Shown: piece by piece, positions 27,094-36,692 of the stretch
How the letters are laid out: each line of letters begins with the position of its first letter
Position numbering within the stretch: the stretch's first letter is position 1
Assembly (NCBI GenBank): GCA_963848825.1
Contig: CAWKFA010000003.1
Location: 1 to 64,000, forward strand
Source of the DNA: CAVVSQ01 sp963848825
Lineage (GTDB): Bacteria; Planctomycetota; Planctomycetia; Gemmatales; Gemmataceae
Length of the DNA: 64,000 nt
Reading direction: 5' to 3'
Notes under the pieces: model-generated
Seen by the model: the letters and a program-made list of their open reading frames with translations, nothing else
The model's database searches: none
Told to the model about the DNA's origin: nothing
Translations under genes and position numbers: made by a program

Positions 27094-27121
27094 CAACCCT
27101 AATGAAGAGGTGATAGGGTTG
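27094..27121. promoter_or_regulatory. Inverted repeat, candidate Rrf2 operator
   Basis: CAACCCTA and TAGGGTTG separated by 12 bases, upstream of the Rrf2 gene and downstream of the next minus-strand gene's stop. Size and position suit a dimeric regulator site; a weak terminator is an alternative, since TTTT follows on the plus strand. Confidence 0.4.
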
Positions 27122-27164
27122 TTTTCATCCGAGTTTATCCTACGTACCACGGCGCCGGCGGCAA

Positions 27165-28143
27165 TCAACTTTCGGGCTGGATGTCGCGGGCACTGAATTC
27201 CACGCCGATAACCGCGGTGGCCGAGACTTGATTACCGCCCGCCTCCATAAAGCCGCGCCGGACTTGCACGCGCCAGACCAGCGCAGCGGTTGAGGCGGCG
27301 ATGCGTTCCACCTCGCTTTTGAAGCGGGGGCCGCCAGCAGTGATGCGTACCAGATCTTCCTCGCCCGGGCCGATGTCGCCGCTAAACAAATCCTCCTGTC
27401 CCTTGGTCAAGCGGTGCCATTGCGGCTGGCCGCCGTATATTTTCGTCTTGCTGGCTGCGCAATCGAGGTAGGTGTAAGGTAGGTTGCCGCCAGCTATTTT
27501 TGAAAAACTCCGGCGTGATCGGGTTGAATATCAGGTCGGGTGAAACGTTTTTCATTTGCAAATGAAGTATCAGACTGTCACTGGATTTTTGCACCTTGAG
27601 CGGCGTGACCTGCAGAGCACCAATTGTCAACGGCTGCCCAAGCCGGGTCTTGAGCTTGTCGGGCAGCGGCAGGTCATGTTTGACACGTCCCTGCAAGCGC
27701 GGGCCGCCATCTTTCGGTTTTGGGTCCGGCAAACGTTCCAGAGGATCGAATGCCTTATTTTGGCTTTGGTTCTTCTGATGGATCAGAAGATAAATCACGG
27801 CGCCGGTGGCGAGCAGCGCATAGGGCACCAGAAAAATCAGCAAGATGGGAGCGAGGGCACTGCGCCCCGCGGTGCGCGGATGTTGCAAGCTGGCAAGATC
27901 GGCATGAGCGTGCGTTGCCGGCGCGGGGGTCGGGCTGTCGGAGACACTGTCGGGCGCCGGCGACGGGCCTTCGGAAGTGGCGGCGCCCGGCACCATCATG
28001 ACGGTGGCGCTGTCGTCGAGCGGCGCCGGACCAGCCGGTAGCGCCGCTGCCTCGACGATTGCCTGGCAATGCGGACAATGCACCTGGGTTCCCAGGTGTT
28101 CGACATTGATTGCCATGAGGCGGCCACATTGGCCGCATTGCAT
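27165..28143 (-). CDS. Zinc-ribbon membrane protein, hypothetical, frameshifted
   Basis: About 325 residues after repair. N-terminal zinc ribbon with knuckles CGQCGRLM and CPHCQAIV, a Pro/Ala/Thr-rich low-complexity linker, a transmembrane helix near residue 105 (LAPILLIFLVPYALLATGAV), and an extracytoplasmic domain with beta character (LGQPLTIGALQVTPLKVQ, LILHLQMKNVSPDLIFNP). Near 27500 an extra A in an AAAAA run breaks the frame; removing it gives EFFKIAGGNLPYTYLD and continues to the stop at 27165 (EFSARDIQPES). This zinc-ribbon/linker/helix/beta-domain layout is frequent in Gemmataceae hypotheticals. Function unknown. Confidence 0.65.
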
Positions 28144-28372
28144 CTCGACCGTTTGGATGGGATTTGTCCCCAGGTGGCTCCCCTCGGCGAGGGAAGACTT
28201 GTCATGTCGTTCCAGGCTCTCTCGGCATTGTAAGGCTGCCGGCGGACACTCGCAAGCGGGCCGTTTTCTGATTGAATGGCCAAAACAAATGGGCTACAGT
28301 CATGGATGCGGTGGGTTGCCATCTTTTGCCGGGTGCGGCGTTCGTGAGCGGGGTTTGCCTGGGAGGTGAACG

Positions 28373-29275
28373 ATGCGATGGTGTGCCGGAATCATAAGCT
28401 TGCTTACGGTGGTCGTCCTGTTATTGCCCGAACTGGTGCCGGCGACAAGAAGGATGGCGACAAGAAGGACGGCGCCAGCGCAGGCTCCGGAAAAGAAAGA
28501 CGCCAAGACGGACGGGGACAAAAAAGAGGCCAAGAAGGAAGAAGACAAGAAGGACGAGAAGAAAGATGACGAGAAGAGCAAGAAAAAAGAAGTCGCCAAG
28601 AAGGGGCCGGAAGTTGTTTATGGGCAGGTGGTCAAGGCAAAACTAACCCGCATGGACGCCAACTCGGCGCGGGATTTTTCCATTGAAGTGTCGCAGGTCG
28701 ATCCGCAAAAGGTCAATGACCTCGAGACCTGGCAGGTGAAGGAAATGATCCGGATCAGCGGCATCCAAAAACCGCAGGACCGCGTTCGCGATATGGCCGC
28801 CTTTCAAACGCAACTGGCTGTCAAGCAAAATAACGATATCTACACGCTGAAGGAAGTGAAGTTGTGCGCGGCCGAAAATTGCAAAGTCCGATCCCTTATG
28901 CCGCCCGTCGAGTTCGACGACAAGGGCCGGCTCAAGACACTGACGAAGAAAGACCTGGCCGCGCTCAAGGGCACCAGCAAGCTACCAGGCTACCCCGCCG
29001 AGTTTGACCGTCTCGCGGCGGGGCAGATGGTGGCCGTCTATTTCGCCAAGACCAAGGCGACATCCAAGAAGGAGGCGGCCGCGGCGCTCAAGAAGAAATT
29101 CCCAGAAGATGAAGGTGCCGGCATCCCCGAAGTCGTCATGATCGTGGTCGAGCAAGACCCGCCGATGGCCGAGGTAGTTGCAAGATCGCAACCGGGACCT
29201 CGTAACATCTGTCATGTTAGTATTTCGCGCAGAGCACGTTTAACCGGATTGGGACGCATAATTTTCTCTAGGTGA
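28373..29275 (+). CDS. Secreted Lys/Glu/Asp-rich hypothetical protein
   Basis: Protein of 300 residues with a signal peptide (MRWCAGIISLLTVVVLLLPE) and an ideal GGAGG six bases before the ATG. Residues 40-75 form a strongly charged Lys/Glu/Asp stretch, probably an extended linker. The remainder (GPEVVYGQVVKAKLTRMDAN to VVMIVVEQDPP) looks like a globular domain of unknown type. In a neighbouring frame residues 27-45 would read GDKKDGDKKDG, so a pair of compensating indels near 28440-28500 is possible. The last 30 residues look less conserved in composition. No family recognised. Confidence 0.55.
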   Translation: MRWCAGIISLLTVVVLLLPELVPATRRMATRRTAPAQAPEKKDAKTDGDKKEAKKEEDKKDEKKDDEKSKKKEVAKKGPEVVYGQVVKAKLTRMDANSARDFSIEVSQVDPQKVNDLETWQVKEMIRISGIQKPQDRVRDMAAFQTQLAVKQNNDIYTLKEVKLCAAENCKVRSLMPPVEFDDKGRLKTLTKKDLAALKGTSKLPGYPAEFDRLAAGQMVAVYFAKTKATSKKEAAAALKKKFPEDEGAGIPEVVMIVVEQDPPMAEVVARSQPGPRNICHVSISRRARLTGLGRIIFSR

Positions 29276-29383
29276 ATGTTCATTCAAAGTTACGGCGCAG
29301 GTGCGCCCGCATGTGGCAGTCGTTCGACTGCCATTGCTGCCGGTTGGCCGCTGGTCGGGAACAACGGTGACGCTCAATCTTCC

Positions 29384-29560
29384 TCATGCCAGCGGCGTGG
29401 CGGCGGTCGGCGGGTGGTGGTACGCCGTGCCGGGGGACGGTCGGGCTTTCGCGCCAGATACCTCGTCGTTCTGAATTTCCGGTTCTTCGTCGTGAAAATA
29501 GGTGTTGGGCATTTCCCTTTCGTGAGCCAGCTCGTCAGGGTCTCGATTTGGGTTGGTCAT
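29384..29560 (-). CDS. Small acidic hypothetical protein
   Basis: A 58-residue frame starting MTNPNRDPDELAHEREMPNT with GGGGGA just upstream of the ATG. Its composition is hydrophilic and acidic with a Pro/Thr-rich end, like many short planctomycete proteins. It is divergent from moxR. Coding status rests on the ribosome binding site and composition only. Confidence 0.4.
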   Translation of the reverse strand: MTNPNRDPDELAHEREMPNTYFHDEEPEIQNDEVSGAKARPSPGTAYHHPPTAATPLA

Positions 29561-29656
29561 GGCATCCCCCATCGTTATTCTTGCCGGCGCCAGTGGCGCC
29601 AACCGGCGGTTATTATACAATCAACTCCCATAGTGGGCAAAAAATGGAGCGATTGC

Positions 29657-30644
29657 ATGACCGAGGTGGCACAGCGCGATCAAGAAGTCCAGGCCATGCG
29701 TGCCTTACTCGATCCCCTCTACGACCAGGTCGGCCGCGTCATTATCGGTCAGCGCGGCATGGTCGATCGCTTGCTTCTTGGGCTTCTTACCGGCGGCCAC
29801 GTGCTCATCGAGGGCGTTCCCGGCCTGGCCAAAACACTCGCGGTGCGCACCGTCGCGCGTGGGCTCCATCTTGACTTTCACCGCATCCAGTTCACGCCGG
29901 ACCTCTTGCCCGCCGACGTTATCGGCACGCAAATCTACAACCCGCGCACGGGTGACTTTACCATCAAGAAAGGGCCGGTCTTCACTAACTTTCTGCTAGC
30001 CGACGAGATCAACCGCGCGCCGGCAAAAGTTCAAAGCGCTTTGTTGGAAGCGATGCAGGAAAAGCAGGTGACCATCGGCGACGCCAGCTATCCCCTGGCG
30101 CAGCCGTTTCTTGTCCTGGCAACCCAAAACCCCATCGAGCAAGAAGGCACGTACCCGCTGCCCGAAGCGCAGGTCGATCGCTTCATGCTCAAAGTGAAAA
30201 TCACTTATCCCACCAAGGAGGAGGAACTGGCCATTCTCGAGCCGCATGGCCGTCATCGATCCCGATCTGACCATTACCCCTGTGCTGGGCGTCGAGGAAG
30301 TGCTCAAACTGCGGCAAGTCATCGACGGCATTTACATGGACGCCAAGATCAAACGCTACATCGTGGATATCGTGCATGCCACGCGCCAGCCGGCGGACTA
30401 TGGGTTGGACATTGGCCCTTACATCCAGTACGGCGCCAGTCCCCGGGCCACCATCTTCCTGACACGCGGCGCGCGTGCCCAGGCATTTCTGGAGGGACGC
30501 TCGTACGTCACGCCCCAGGACATCAAGACCATCGGCCCTGACGTCCTCCGCCATCGCCTGAGTGTCACTTACGAGGCCGAGGCGGAAGAAATGACCTCCG
30601 AGGACCTTTTGCAGCGCATTTTCGATACGCTTAAGGTGCCGTGA
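29657..30644 (+). CDS. MoxR family AAA+ ATPase, frameshifted
   Basis: AAA+ chaperone-like ATPase of the MoxR type, about 329 residues when repaired. Walker A EGVPGLAKT at about residue 52, Walker B FLLADEINRAP at about 113, sensor 1 LATQNPIEQEGTYPLPEAQ, and the C-terminal lid ending in VTPQDIKTIGPDVLRHRL. GGAG lies eight bases before the ATG. Near 30242 one extra C (GAGCCGCATGG for GAGCGCATGG) breaks the frame; removing it joins LAILE to RMAVIDPDL. MoxR partners (DUF58, von Willebrand A, transglutaminase-like proteins) are not downstream; lgt follows after 110 bases. Confidence 0.9.
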
Positions 30645-30754
30645 CAATGGGGTTGTGGAAATCCTGCCCAGGAATTATTCTGCCCGCTGCCGGCGGGAGC
30701 GTTGCGCGGAGCAGTCTGTCCGGGCGCTCTAATGGCAACTTTGGGCTCTAACTC

Positions 30755-31872
30755 ATGCGCCAGGTTCTTTTTTACGTGCCGCTCAAATCGCTCTGGGACG
30801 TCTTGCCCGACATCCCCGTGTACGGCTACGGCACGATGCTCTTTCTCGCCTTCGTCTTTTGCACGATCCTGGCAGTTCGCCTGGCGCGGCGCGAGGGCAT
30901 CCCGAAAGAAGTGCTGCAAGATCTCGCGGTCTGGATCTTCGTCAGCGGCGTTATCGGCGCCCGCGTTGTGTTTGTCCTGCAATACCACGAACAATTCACC
31001 ACGGTTTGGAAAATCTTCAGTCTCTGGGACGGCGGCCTGGTGTTTTATGGCGGGCCGCTCGGGGCCCTTGTCGGCTACGGGGTTGCCTATGGCGTTTGGC
31101 TGCGAAAATACCAACTCTCGACCTGGAAGATTGCCGACATTGTAGCTCCGTGCGCGGCGCTCGGCCTGGCGCTGGGGCGTGTTGGCTGCCTGCTCAACGG
31201 CTGTTGCTACGGCAATGTCGCTTGCACGGAATGTCCGGCCATCCATTTTCCACTTTCGGCGCCCCGGCGTCGACCATGGTGGCGCGCGGCTACCAGACGG
31301 CCGCGGGCTTCACCCTGGAGACCGAGTCGCCTGGTTCGAGCCCCCGCACGACCGTTGTCAGGTCTGTTGAACCGGGATCGGCGGCGGAGCGGGCGGGGCT
31401 GAAGCCGATGGACGAGATTGAAAAGGTGAATGGAACCGAGGTGAAAGGTTTTAGCGAACTCGATTATTACTGGCGTACCTGGCCGCGCGGTCAAACGGAT
31501 ATCGAACTCCTGGTGGTGCGCGATGGGCCGGCCGGCAAAAGGCCGGTAACGATTGGCCCGTTTCAGCCGCTAACCCTGGGACTCAATCCCACACAGATTT
31601 ATGAAACAATCAGCATGGTTCTGTTGCTCTTTTTCCTGCTGTCTTATTATCCATTCAAGCGGCGCGACGGCTCGGTGATGGTCCTGTTCATGATCGGTTA
31701 TGGAGTGCACCGTTTTCTGAATGAAATGCTGCGCACCGACACCGACCCGGTGGCCTTCCAGATGACCCTGTCGCAGAACATCAGCATCGTTGTGCTGATT
31801 GCGGCGGTAATTCTTGGAGTGGTCGTGTGGCGGCGTGGACCAAGCAATGGTTTACTTGGACCGGCGACTTAG
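30755..31872 (+). CDS. lgt: Prolipoprotein diacylglyceryl transferase with an inserted PDZ-like domain, frameshifted
   Basis: Polytopic membrane enzyme that adds diacylglycerol to lipoprotein cysteines, about 372 residues compared with about 290 in E. coli. The first half contains YGYGTMLFLAF, GGLVFYGGPLGAL and the signature GRVGCLLNGCCYG near residue 140. The second half holds the conserved NPTQIYE and the final helices (HRFLNEMLRTD). Between them, at about 31340-31540, is a stretch resembling a PDZ domain (VVRSVEPGSAAERAGLKPMD, EIEKVNGTEVKGFSEL), which would face the periplasm. One C is missing near 31263; restoring CCCCC joins IHFPLSAP to ASTMVARGYQTAAG. Lipoprotein maturation is essential or nearly so, so the break is probably an error. 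Confidence 0.88.
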
Positions 31873-31971
31873 CAGCCCGTTGAAAAAGGGGTCAGACCCC
31901 CTTGAAGCGAACAGAGTTTTCAACGTTTTTGCAGGGTATTGAAGGGGTCTGACCCCTTTTTCAACGGGCTG
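31873..31971. repeat. Perfect 28-bp inverted repeat element between convergent genes
   Basis: Arms 31873-31900 and 31944-31971 (CAGCCCGTTGAAAAAGGGGT, then CAGACCCC, and its exact complement) flank a 43-base centre. It begins directly after the lgt stop, and the vanZ stop lies inside it, so the VanZ C-terminus LKKGSDPFNTLQKR is encoded by the element. It could act as a bidirectional terminator or be a non-autonomous mobile repeat. Confidence 0.75.
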
Positions 31972-32372
31972 TTAGGCGTCCTCATACGCTTCGGTTCGCG
32001 GTTCTTCATCTTGCGCACCCACCAGGACCAGGTTAGCCCAATCCCGATGGCTGTTCCCACATTATCGAAACCCACGTCGAATAGTTCGCCGCCCCTGCCG
32101 ACGGTCAACTGGAGATGTTCGGTAAGGGTGGCGTGGGCCATCACGAAAAAGATGAAAAGCCACCGGAAACGGGCGGGCGCCCGCAGCCAGCCGCTGAGTA
32201 TGGCCATGATGGCATAGGCCATCACGTGCACCGCCTTGGCGATAAAATATTTCCATCCATGAGGAATATCGCTGCCGGGTAGTTGGTTGAGCGTGCCGAC
32301 GGGCAGCAATAAGAGGGTGGTCCAGATGGCGACGTAAATGCACCACAACCACCAGCGTGCTTTTAAGCTCAT
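31920..32372 (-). CDS. VanZ-like family membrane protein
   Basis: Protein of 150 residues with four predicted helices. VanZ family features are visible: WWLWCIYVAIWTTLLLLPVG, KYFIAKAVHVMAYAIMAIL, then the final pair with LTEHLQLTVGRGGELFDVGF and the conserved glycine-rich DNVGTAIGIGLTW. The start MSLKARWW at 32372 is preferred to 32408. The C-terminal 14 residues derive from the inverted-repeat element, replacing whatever tail the gene once had. Function of stand-alone VanZ-like proteins is unknown. Confidence 0.75.
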   Translation of the reverse strand: MSLKARWWLWCIYVAIWTTLLLLPVGTLNQLPGSDIPHGWKYFIAKAVHVMAYAIMAILSGWLRAPARFRWLFIFFVMAHATLTEHLQLTVGRGGELFDVGFDNVGTAIGIGLTWSWWVRKMKNREPKRMRTPNSPLKKGSDPFNTLQKR

Positions 32373-32485
32373 AAATCCCTGCCCGGCCAATCTTCGTTTA
32401 TTAAACAAAATGGGCCTGACCTCAGGAGTTCAGAGGTCAGGCCCATATGTTTTAGGACCTTTCCAGGCCCAGGTCCGCTGCCGTT

Positions 32486-33560
32486 TTAAGTATCTAGTTG
32501 AGGTTCGGCCCCATTTCGCGAAGGCGATTGCGCAAGTAGCGCGCGGGCGGAATTGCGTTCTTCCCCGTCGAGGGCCGTGCCCATCAGCTTCTGTAAATGG
32601 GCGGGCTGCGTTTGCAGGAACAGTTCATTGACGGTGGGAATCGTGATTTTTTCTTCCAGAAGACCCAGATTCACTCCGAGCCGCACGCTGGACAGGAGGT
32701 CCATCGTTTCCTCGCTGGTCATCATGGTGGCGGAGCGCAGGGTGCCGAAGGCACGTTCGACGCGATCGTGCAGCGCCTGACGGCTTTCGCGCGTGAGCGT
32801 GCTGCGGGCCTGACGCTCGTAGGTGATGATCTGCGGTATGACTTCGCGAATCTCCGTCAAAATGGTCACTTCGCTTTTGCCCAGCGTCACCTGGTTGGAT
32901 ATCTGATAAAAGTCGCCGGATGCCCGGCTGCCTTCCCCATAGAGGCCGCGCACGGCCAGGTTGATTTTCTGCAAGGCGCGGAAGACCTTCTCAATCTGCT
33001 TGGTGAGAACCAGGCGCGGGCAGGTGCAGCATGACGCTGGCGCATGCCGGTGCCGACGTTCGTGGGGCAGGCGGTCAGGTAGCCGAACTCCTCGCTGAAG
33101 GCGTAATTCATCTTGCCTTCAAGATGGTCATCGAGGCGATCGATGTCTTGCCAGGCTTCGTAGAGAGAAAAGCCGCTGCGCATCACCTGGAGCCGTAGAT
33201 GATCTTCCTCGTTGATCATGATGCTGACATTTTCCTGGGCGCCACGGCGACGCCGCGCGGGCCGTCGGTATTGGCCAGCTCGCGGCTAATAAGCTGGCGT
33301 TCGACGAGCAGTTGGCGGTCGAGGGGTGTCAGGTTGGGAATGTTGACGTAATCGAGAATGGGCGAATAATCCATCTTCGCCAGCCGATCGCGCAGGCTGG
33401 TTTCGATCTCGGCCTTTTGGTGGGTGCTGGCGCGATTGGTGAACGGGTAGGAGGAAAGATTGCGCGCCAGGCGTATGCGGCTGGAGATGACGATGTCGGC
33501 CTCGGCGCCGGTGCCGCGCAGCCATTCGCCAGTGTTCTGCGTCAGGTTATCCAGGTTCAT
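32486..33560 (-). CDS. mcsB: Protein arginine kinase McsB, frameshifted
   Basis: ATP:guanido phosphotransferase that phosphorylates arginine residues on proteins, marking them for ClpCP in Firmicutes. About 358 residues when repaired. Motifs: ADIVISSRIRLARNL near 22-36, IPNLTPLDRQLLVERQLIS, SIMINEEDHLRLQ, YLTACPTNVGTGMRASVMLH (the catalytic Cys/GTGLRAS loop), and LRSATMMTSEETMDLLSSVR. Breaks: near 33238 (before ENVSIMI), near 33033 (one G missing before CCAGC) and near 33013 (an extra C at GCGCCTGG). The start at 33560 overlaps the upstream mcsA-like gene by 14 bases, implying coupling. Confidence 0.88.
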
Positions 33561-34044
33561 CCGTGGATTCCTTGGTCTTGATGAGGTCGCGCAGGCGGGC
33601 GGCTTCTTCGTAGCTCTCCGCTTCAACGGCCCGTCGAAGGTGTTGTCGTATTTCCATGATTTCTGTTTGCAGCGCCGCATTGCGCACGGCGTGTACCGGG
33701 ACTTTGCCCACATGGCGCAGCGCCCGATGAATGCGCTGCAGGAGGGGGGCCAGGGCGGCGCGAAACACCTCGTAATCCTGGTGGCAACCCAGCCGGCCTT
33801 CCGCCTTGAACTCCATATACTTTATGCCGCAGGAGGGACAGGTCAATCGGGCAAGTTCATCGGTCATGGGGCCAACGTGCTGACCGATGACGGACTGTAA
33901 TATCGCCGATAGGTTCAGTTCCTGGTGCTTCAATATCTCGCGTTTCTCGGCGCATCCTTGACAGAGGTGAACCTCGCGCTTGTGCCCGTTCACGATGTCC
34001 GTCAGGTGGACGGTCGCCGTCTTCTCGCACGCTTGACAATTCAT
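33547..34044 (-). CDS. McsA-like zinc-finger/UVR-motif protein, copy 2
   Basis: Protein of 165 residues resembling McsA, the zinc-binding activator of McsB. Four CxxC knuckles are present (MNCQACEKT, LCQGCAEK, CPSCGIKYMEF and the degenerate LGCHQDYEVF). A C-terminal UVR motif follows (ESYEEAARLRDLIKTKE). Its last codons overlap the mcsB start, as in the mcsA-mcsB operons of Firmicutes. It has the same layout as the gene immediately upstream and is its paralogue. Confidence 0.82.
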   Translation of the reverse strand: MNCQACEKTATVHLTDIVNGHKREVHLCQGCAEKREILKHQELNLSAILQSVIGQHVGPMTDELARLTCPSCGIKYMEFKAEGRLGCHQDYEVFRAALAPLLQRIHRALRHVGKVPVHAVRNAALQTEIMEIRQHLRRAVEAESYEEAARLRDLIKTKESTDEPG

Positions 34045-34065
34045 CCTTCACCCGCTTCCCTGGCC

Positions 34066-34548
34066 TCAGGTCACTTCCATGCGCTTGATGCAATCGCGAA
34101 TCTTGGCGGCTTCCTCGTAGTCTTCCTGGCTGACTGCCTGCTTGAGGCGATTGCGAAGCTGAATCAGCTCCGATTCCATTTCCTTGTTCTGGGGCAAGCG
34201 GCGCGGCACCTTGCCGCAGTGCCGCACTTCGCCGTGAATATTCTCGAGCAGCGGCAGCAGGTCCTCGCGAAATTCCTGATAATCCTGCGGACAGCCGAGC
34301 CGGCCGGTGTTGCGAAACTCCACGAACTTGATGCCGCAATGAGGGCACTCGTTCTGCCCCGACAAACCCTCATCCCCTTCCCTGGTTTCGCTGGCCGTCG
34401 CTTTCAGGGGACCATGTTTTTGCTGCGGCTCGTACAAATACTTATTCGCGCATTGCTCGCAAAGGTGCAACTCCTCGAACTGGCTTTCGCCGAGCACTTC
34501 GGTAATGTGCAGGGTAGCCGGGTTATGGCATTTCTGACATTTTTGCAT
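34066..34548 (-). CDS. McsA-like zinc-finger/UVR-motif protein, copy 1
   Basis: Protein of 160 residues starting MQKCQKCHNPATLHITE. It has zinc knuckles CQKC, CEQC and CPHCGIKFVEFRNTGRLGCP and a UVR motif at the end (QEDYEEAAKIRDCIKRME). It is similar along its whole length to the protein at 33547-34044, differing mainly in the linker after the first zinc finger. First gene of the three-gene arginine-kinase module. ClpC and CtsR are not in the window. Confidence 0.82.
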   Translation of the reverse strand: MQKCQKCHNPATLHITEVLGESQFEELHLCEQCANKYLYEPQQKHGPLKATASETREGDEGLSGQNECPHCGIKFVEFRNTGRLGCPQDYQEFREDLLPLLENIHGEVRHCGKVPRRLPQNKEMESELIQLRNRLKQAVSQEDYEEAAKIRDCIKRMEVT

Positions 34549-34774
34549 GGCCGTCTTTCCCCGCCGAGGCACGTCGAAAGATGTTCTGTGCGCATTGTAA
34601 CAAGGGAGGCAACCCTGTCAAGGAAGGCCCCGCGTTGAGGAAATGGGCAATAAAAACAAGGGGCGGGGCCTTTCGGGCCAGCGTTTGGCGATTGCAGATT
34701 GCAAAGAATGCCGGAAGATTTTAGATTGCCGTCTCTGAAGCGCACGGTCCTTCGAAGTTTGCCTTCGAGGTGTC

Positions 34775-36692
34775 ATGGACGGGCCCGTTACCAAACCTGT
34801 TGCCACTGCCGCCCATTGGAATGGCTGCATCGGCTTTTTAGGGCTGTTAGCCATTGTCGGCTGGCAGACCTGGCTCACGCTCGGCCTTTTTGGGGCCGAT
34901 GCGCCCTGGCAGGCACTTCTTGACGATCGTCCCGTAATGTCCGGCTCGCACCCGCAGCATCTTTATCTTGGCACTTTGGGGGCGGAGGCCCTGGCCGCCA
35001 ACGGCACGATTTGCGTCTATGACCCCGCCTTCCAGGCAGGGTACCTTAAAACTCCGATCTTCAACGGCAGCCGGGTCGCCGAGTTGTGCCTGTTTCTAGG
35101 CGGGGGAACGTACCAACCGGCCATTTACAAGCTGGGCCTCCTGATCCTCGGGCTACTTGTGCCGATTCTCTTGATGCTCGCGTGTTTTGGGGCCGGTCTG
35201 TCACCATTCACCAGTCTGCTGGCGGCTGCCACGGGCATTCTTTTATCCTGGGGACCGTCGGGAAGGTTGGCGGTTGAAGCGGGCGACGGCGATTTGCTGC
35301 TTGCTTCGCTGGGGATGTTGGCGCATGCGGGCATGTTGGTTCGGTTTCATCGCACCCCCGGTTTTATTTCCTGGATCGGCCTGTGGTTTACGGGAAGCCT
35401 CATTTGGTTTCGCGCAGCCGCTGGTATTTCCGCTGGCGCTCTGCCTGTTTTTGCTTTATTACCTGTGCGCCGGCCCGCGTCACGTCAGTTTTACCTGGCA
35501 TGGTACCCTCTTCCTTGCCCAGGCCGCGGCCGTGGCGGTAAACTTGCCCTGGCTCACGGACTGGATTAGCTTCTGGTGGCTGCGTTCCCCGTTGCCCGTC
35601 AGCCCCGCGTTATTGCCACACCGCACGCTGCAAACGCTTTGGGAGGCACCCCTTTGGGGCGGTTGCCTGGACCGTGGGCTGGCACTCGCTGTGCTGGGCA
35701 GTGCCGTCGTCGGGTTCCTTGTGCTTCACCAGCAGCAGCGCCTGGCGTCCCGACTGCTGGCGCTGGGACACTTGGTCTATTAGGCCTCGCCTTCCTGGGA
35801 ATTTCCTGGGAACCGCTGGGAGAGATGGGAACGTCCTTATTTTTTGTGCCAGCGCTTTGGTTCGCGGCGCTGCCTGCCGCGCAAGCATGGACCTGGGTGC
35901 TGGGCCGATTGGCCAGCCGAGGACCGGTTGGCTGGCTACTCCTGTTGAGCTTGCTCGGGGCGCTTGGCTTCGCTGGTTATTCGGCGCGGCAAGAGCTGCG
36001 ACCCTTGCTGGACCGCTGCACGGGCACCGATCCGTTGCAGATAGGTTTGGGCCTGGATCGCGCCGCCGTGGTGGATAAATTAGTCACCTATACCAGCCCA
36101 GATGCCCGTATTTTATGGGAAGATCGGCGTTTATCGCGGCAGGGCTCGCGCTGGTCGGCCCTCCTGCCGGTGCTCACGGGGCGCTCCTTTCTCGGCGGGC
36201 TGGACCCGGATGCCTTTATCGAACCGTCGTCGATAAGTTTCCTCGACGCGGCGTTCCAGGGCTTGCCAATCGCTTCCTGGACCGACGACGCTGCTGGATG
36301 ACTATTGCAAGCGCTACAACATCGGCTGGATTGTGGCCTGGTCGCCGGCCGTCGTGAAGCGCTTTCAGGAGTGGCCGGGTGCGACCACGGCAGCCGATTT
36401 GCGCGATGATATTTCCGGTATTTTGTTCTCCGTGAAGGAGCCCGTGCGTACAATTACCATGAAGGGCAAGGCCACTCTGGTGCATGCCGACTGGCACCAC
36501 ATTACGCTGGCCAATGTCGTGCCGGACAATGGCATTGTGGTGCTCAGCTTACATTATCAAGCAGGCATGCTGGCGAGCCCAAGCCGGGTGCAGATCGAAC
36601 GAGAGCCGTCCGGGCAGGACCCGATCGGCTTTATACGTTTACGTGTAGCGGCCCCGGTGGCCCGTATCACCTTAGCCTGGGGAAACCGATAA
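34775..36692 (+). CDS. Large polytopic membrane protein, hypothetical, with at least three frameshifts
   Basis: Reading across frame changes near 35420, 35780 and 36290 gives about 639 residues. The N-terminal two-thirds carry eight to ten hydrophobic helices (IGFLGLLAIVGWQTWLTLGL, YKLGLLILGLLVPILLMLAC, LALCLFLLYYLCAG, LLLLSLLGALGFAGY). The C-terminal part is soluble and beta-rich (DARILWEDRR, YCKRYNIGWIVAWSP, NVVPDNGIVVLSLHY). The arrangement recalls membrane glycosyltransferase-like or YfhO-like proteins, but no catalytic motif is seen. Each separate frame is helix-rich and joins well with the next, so the breaks are probably indels. It is divergent from the mcsA genes. Confidence 0.6.
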
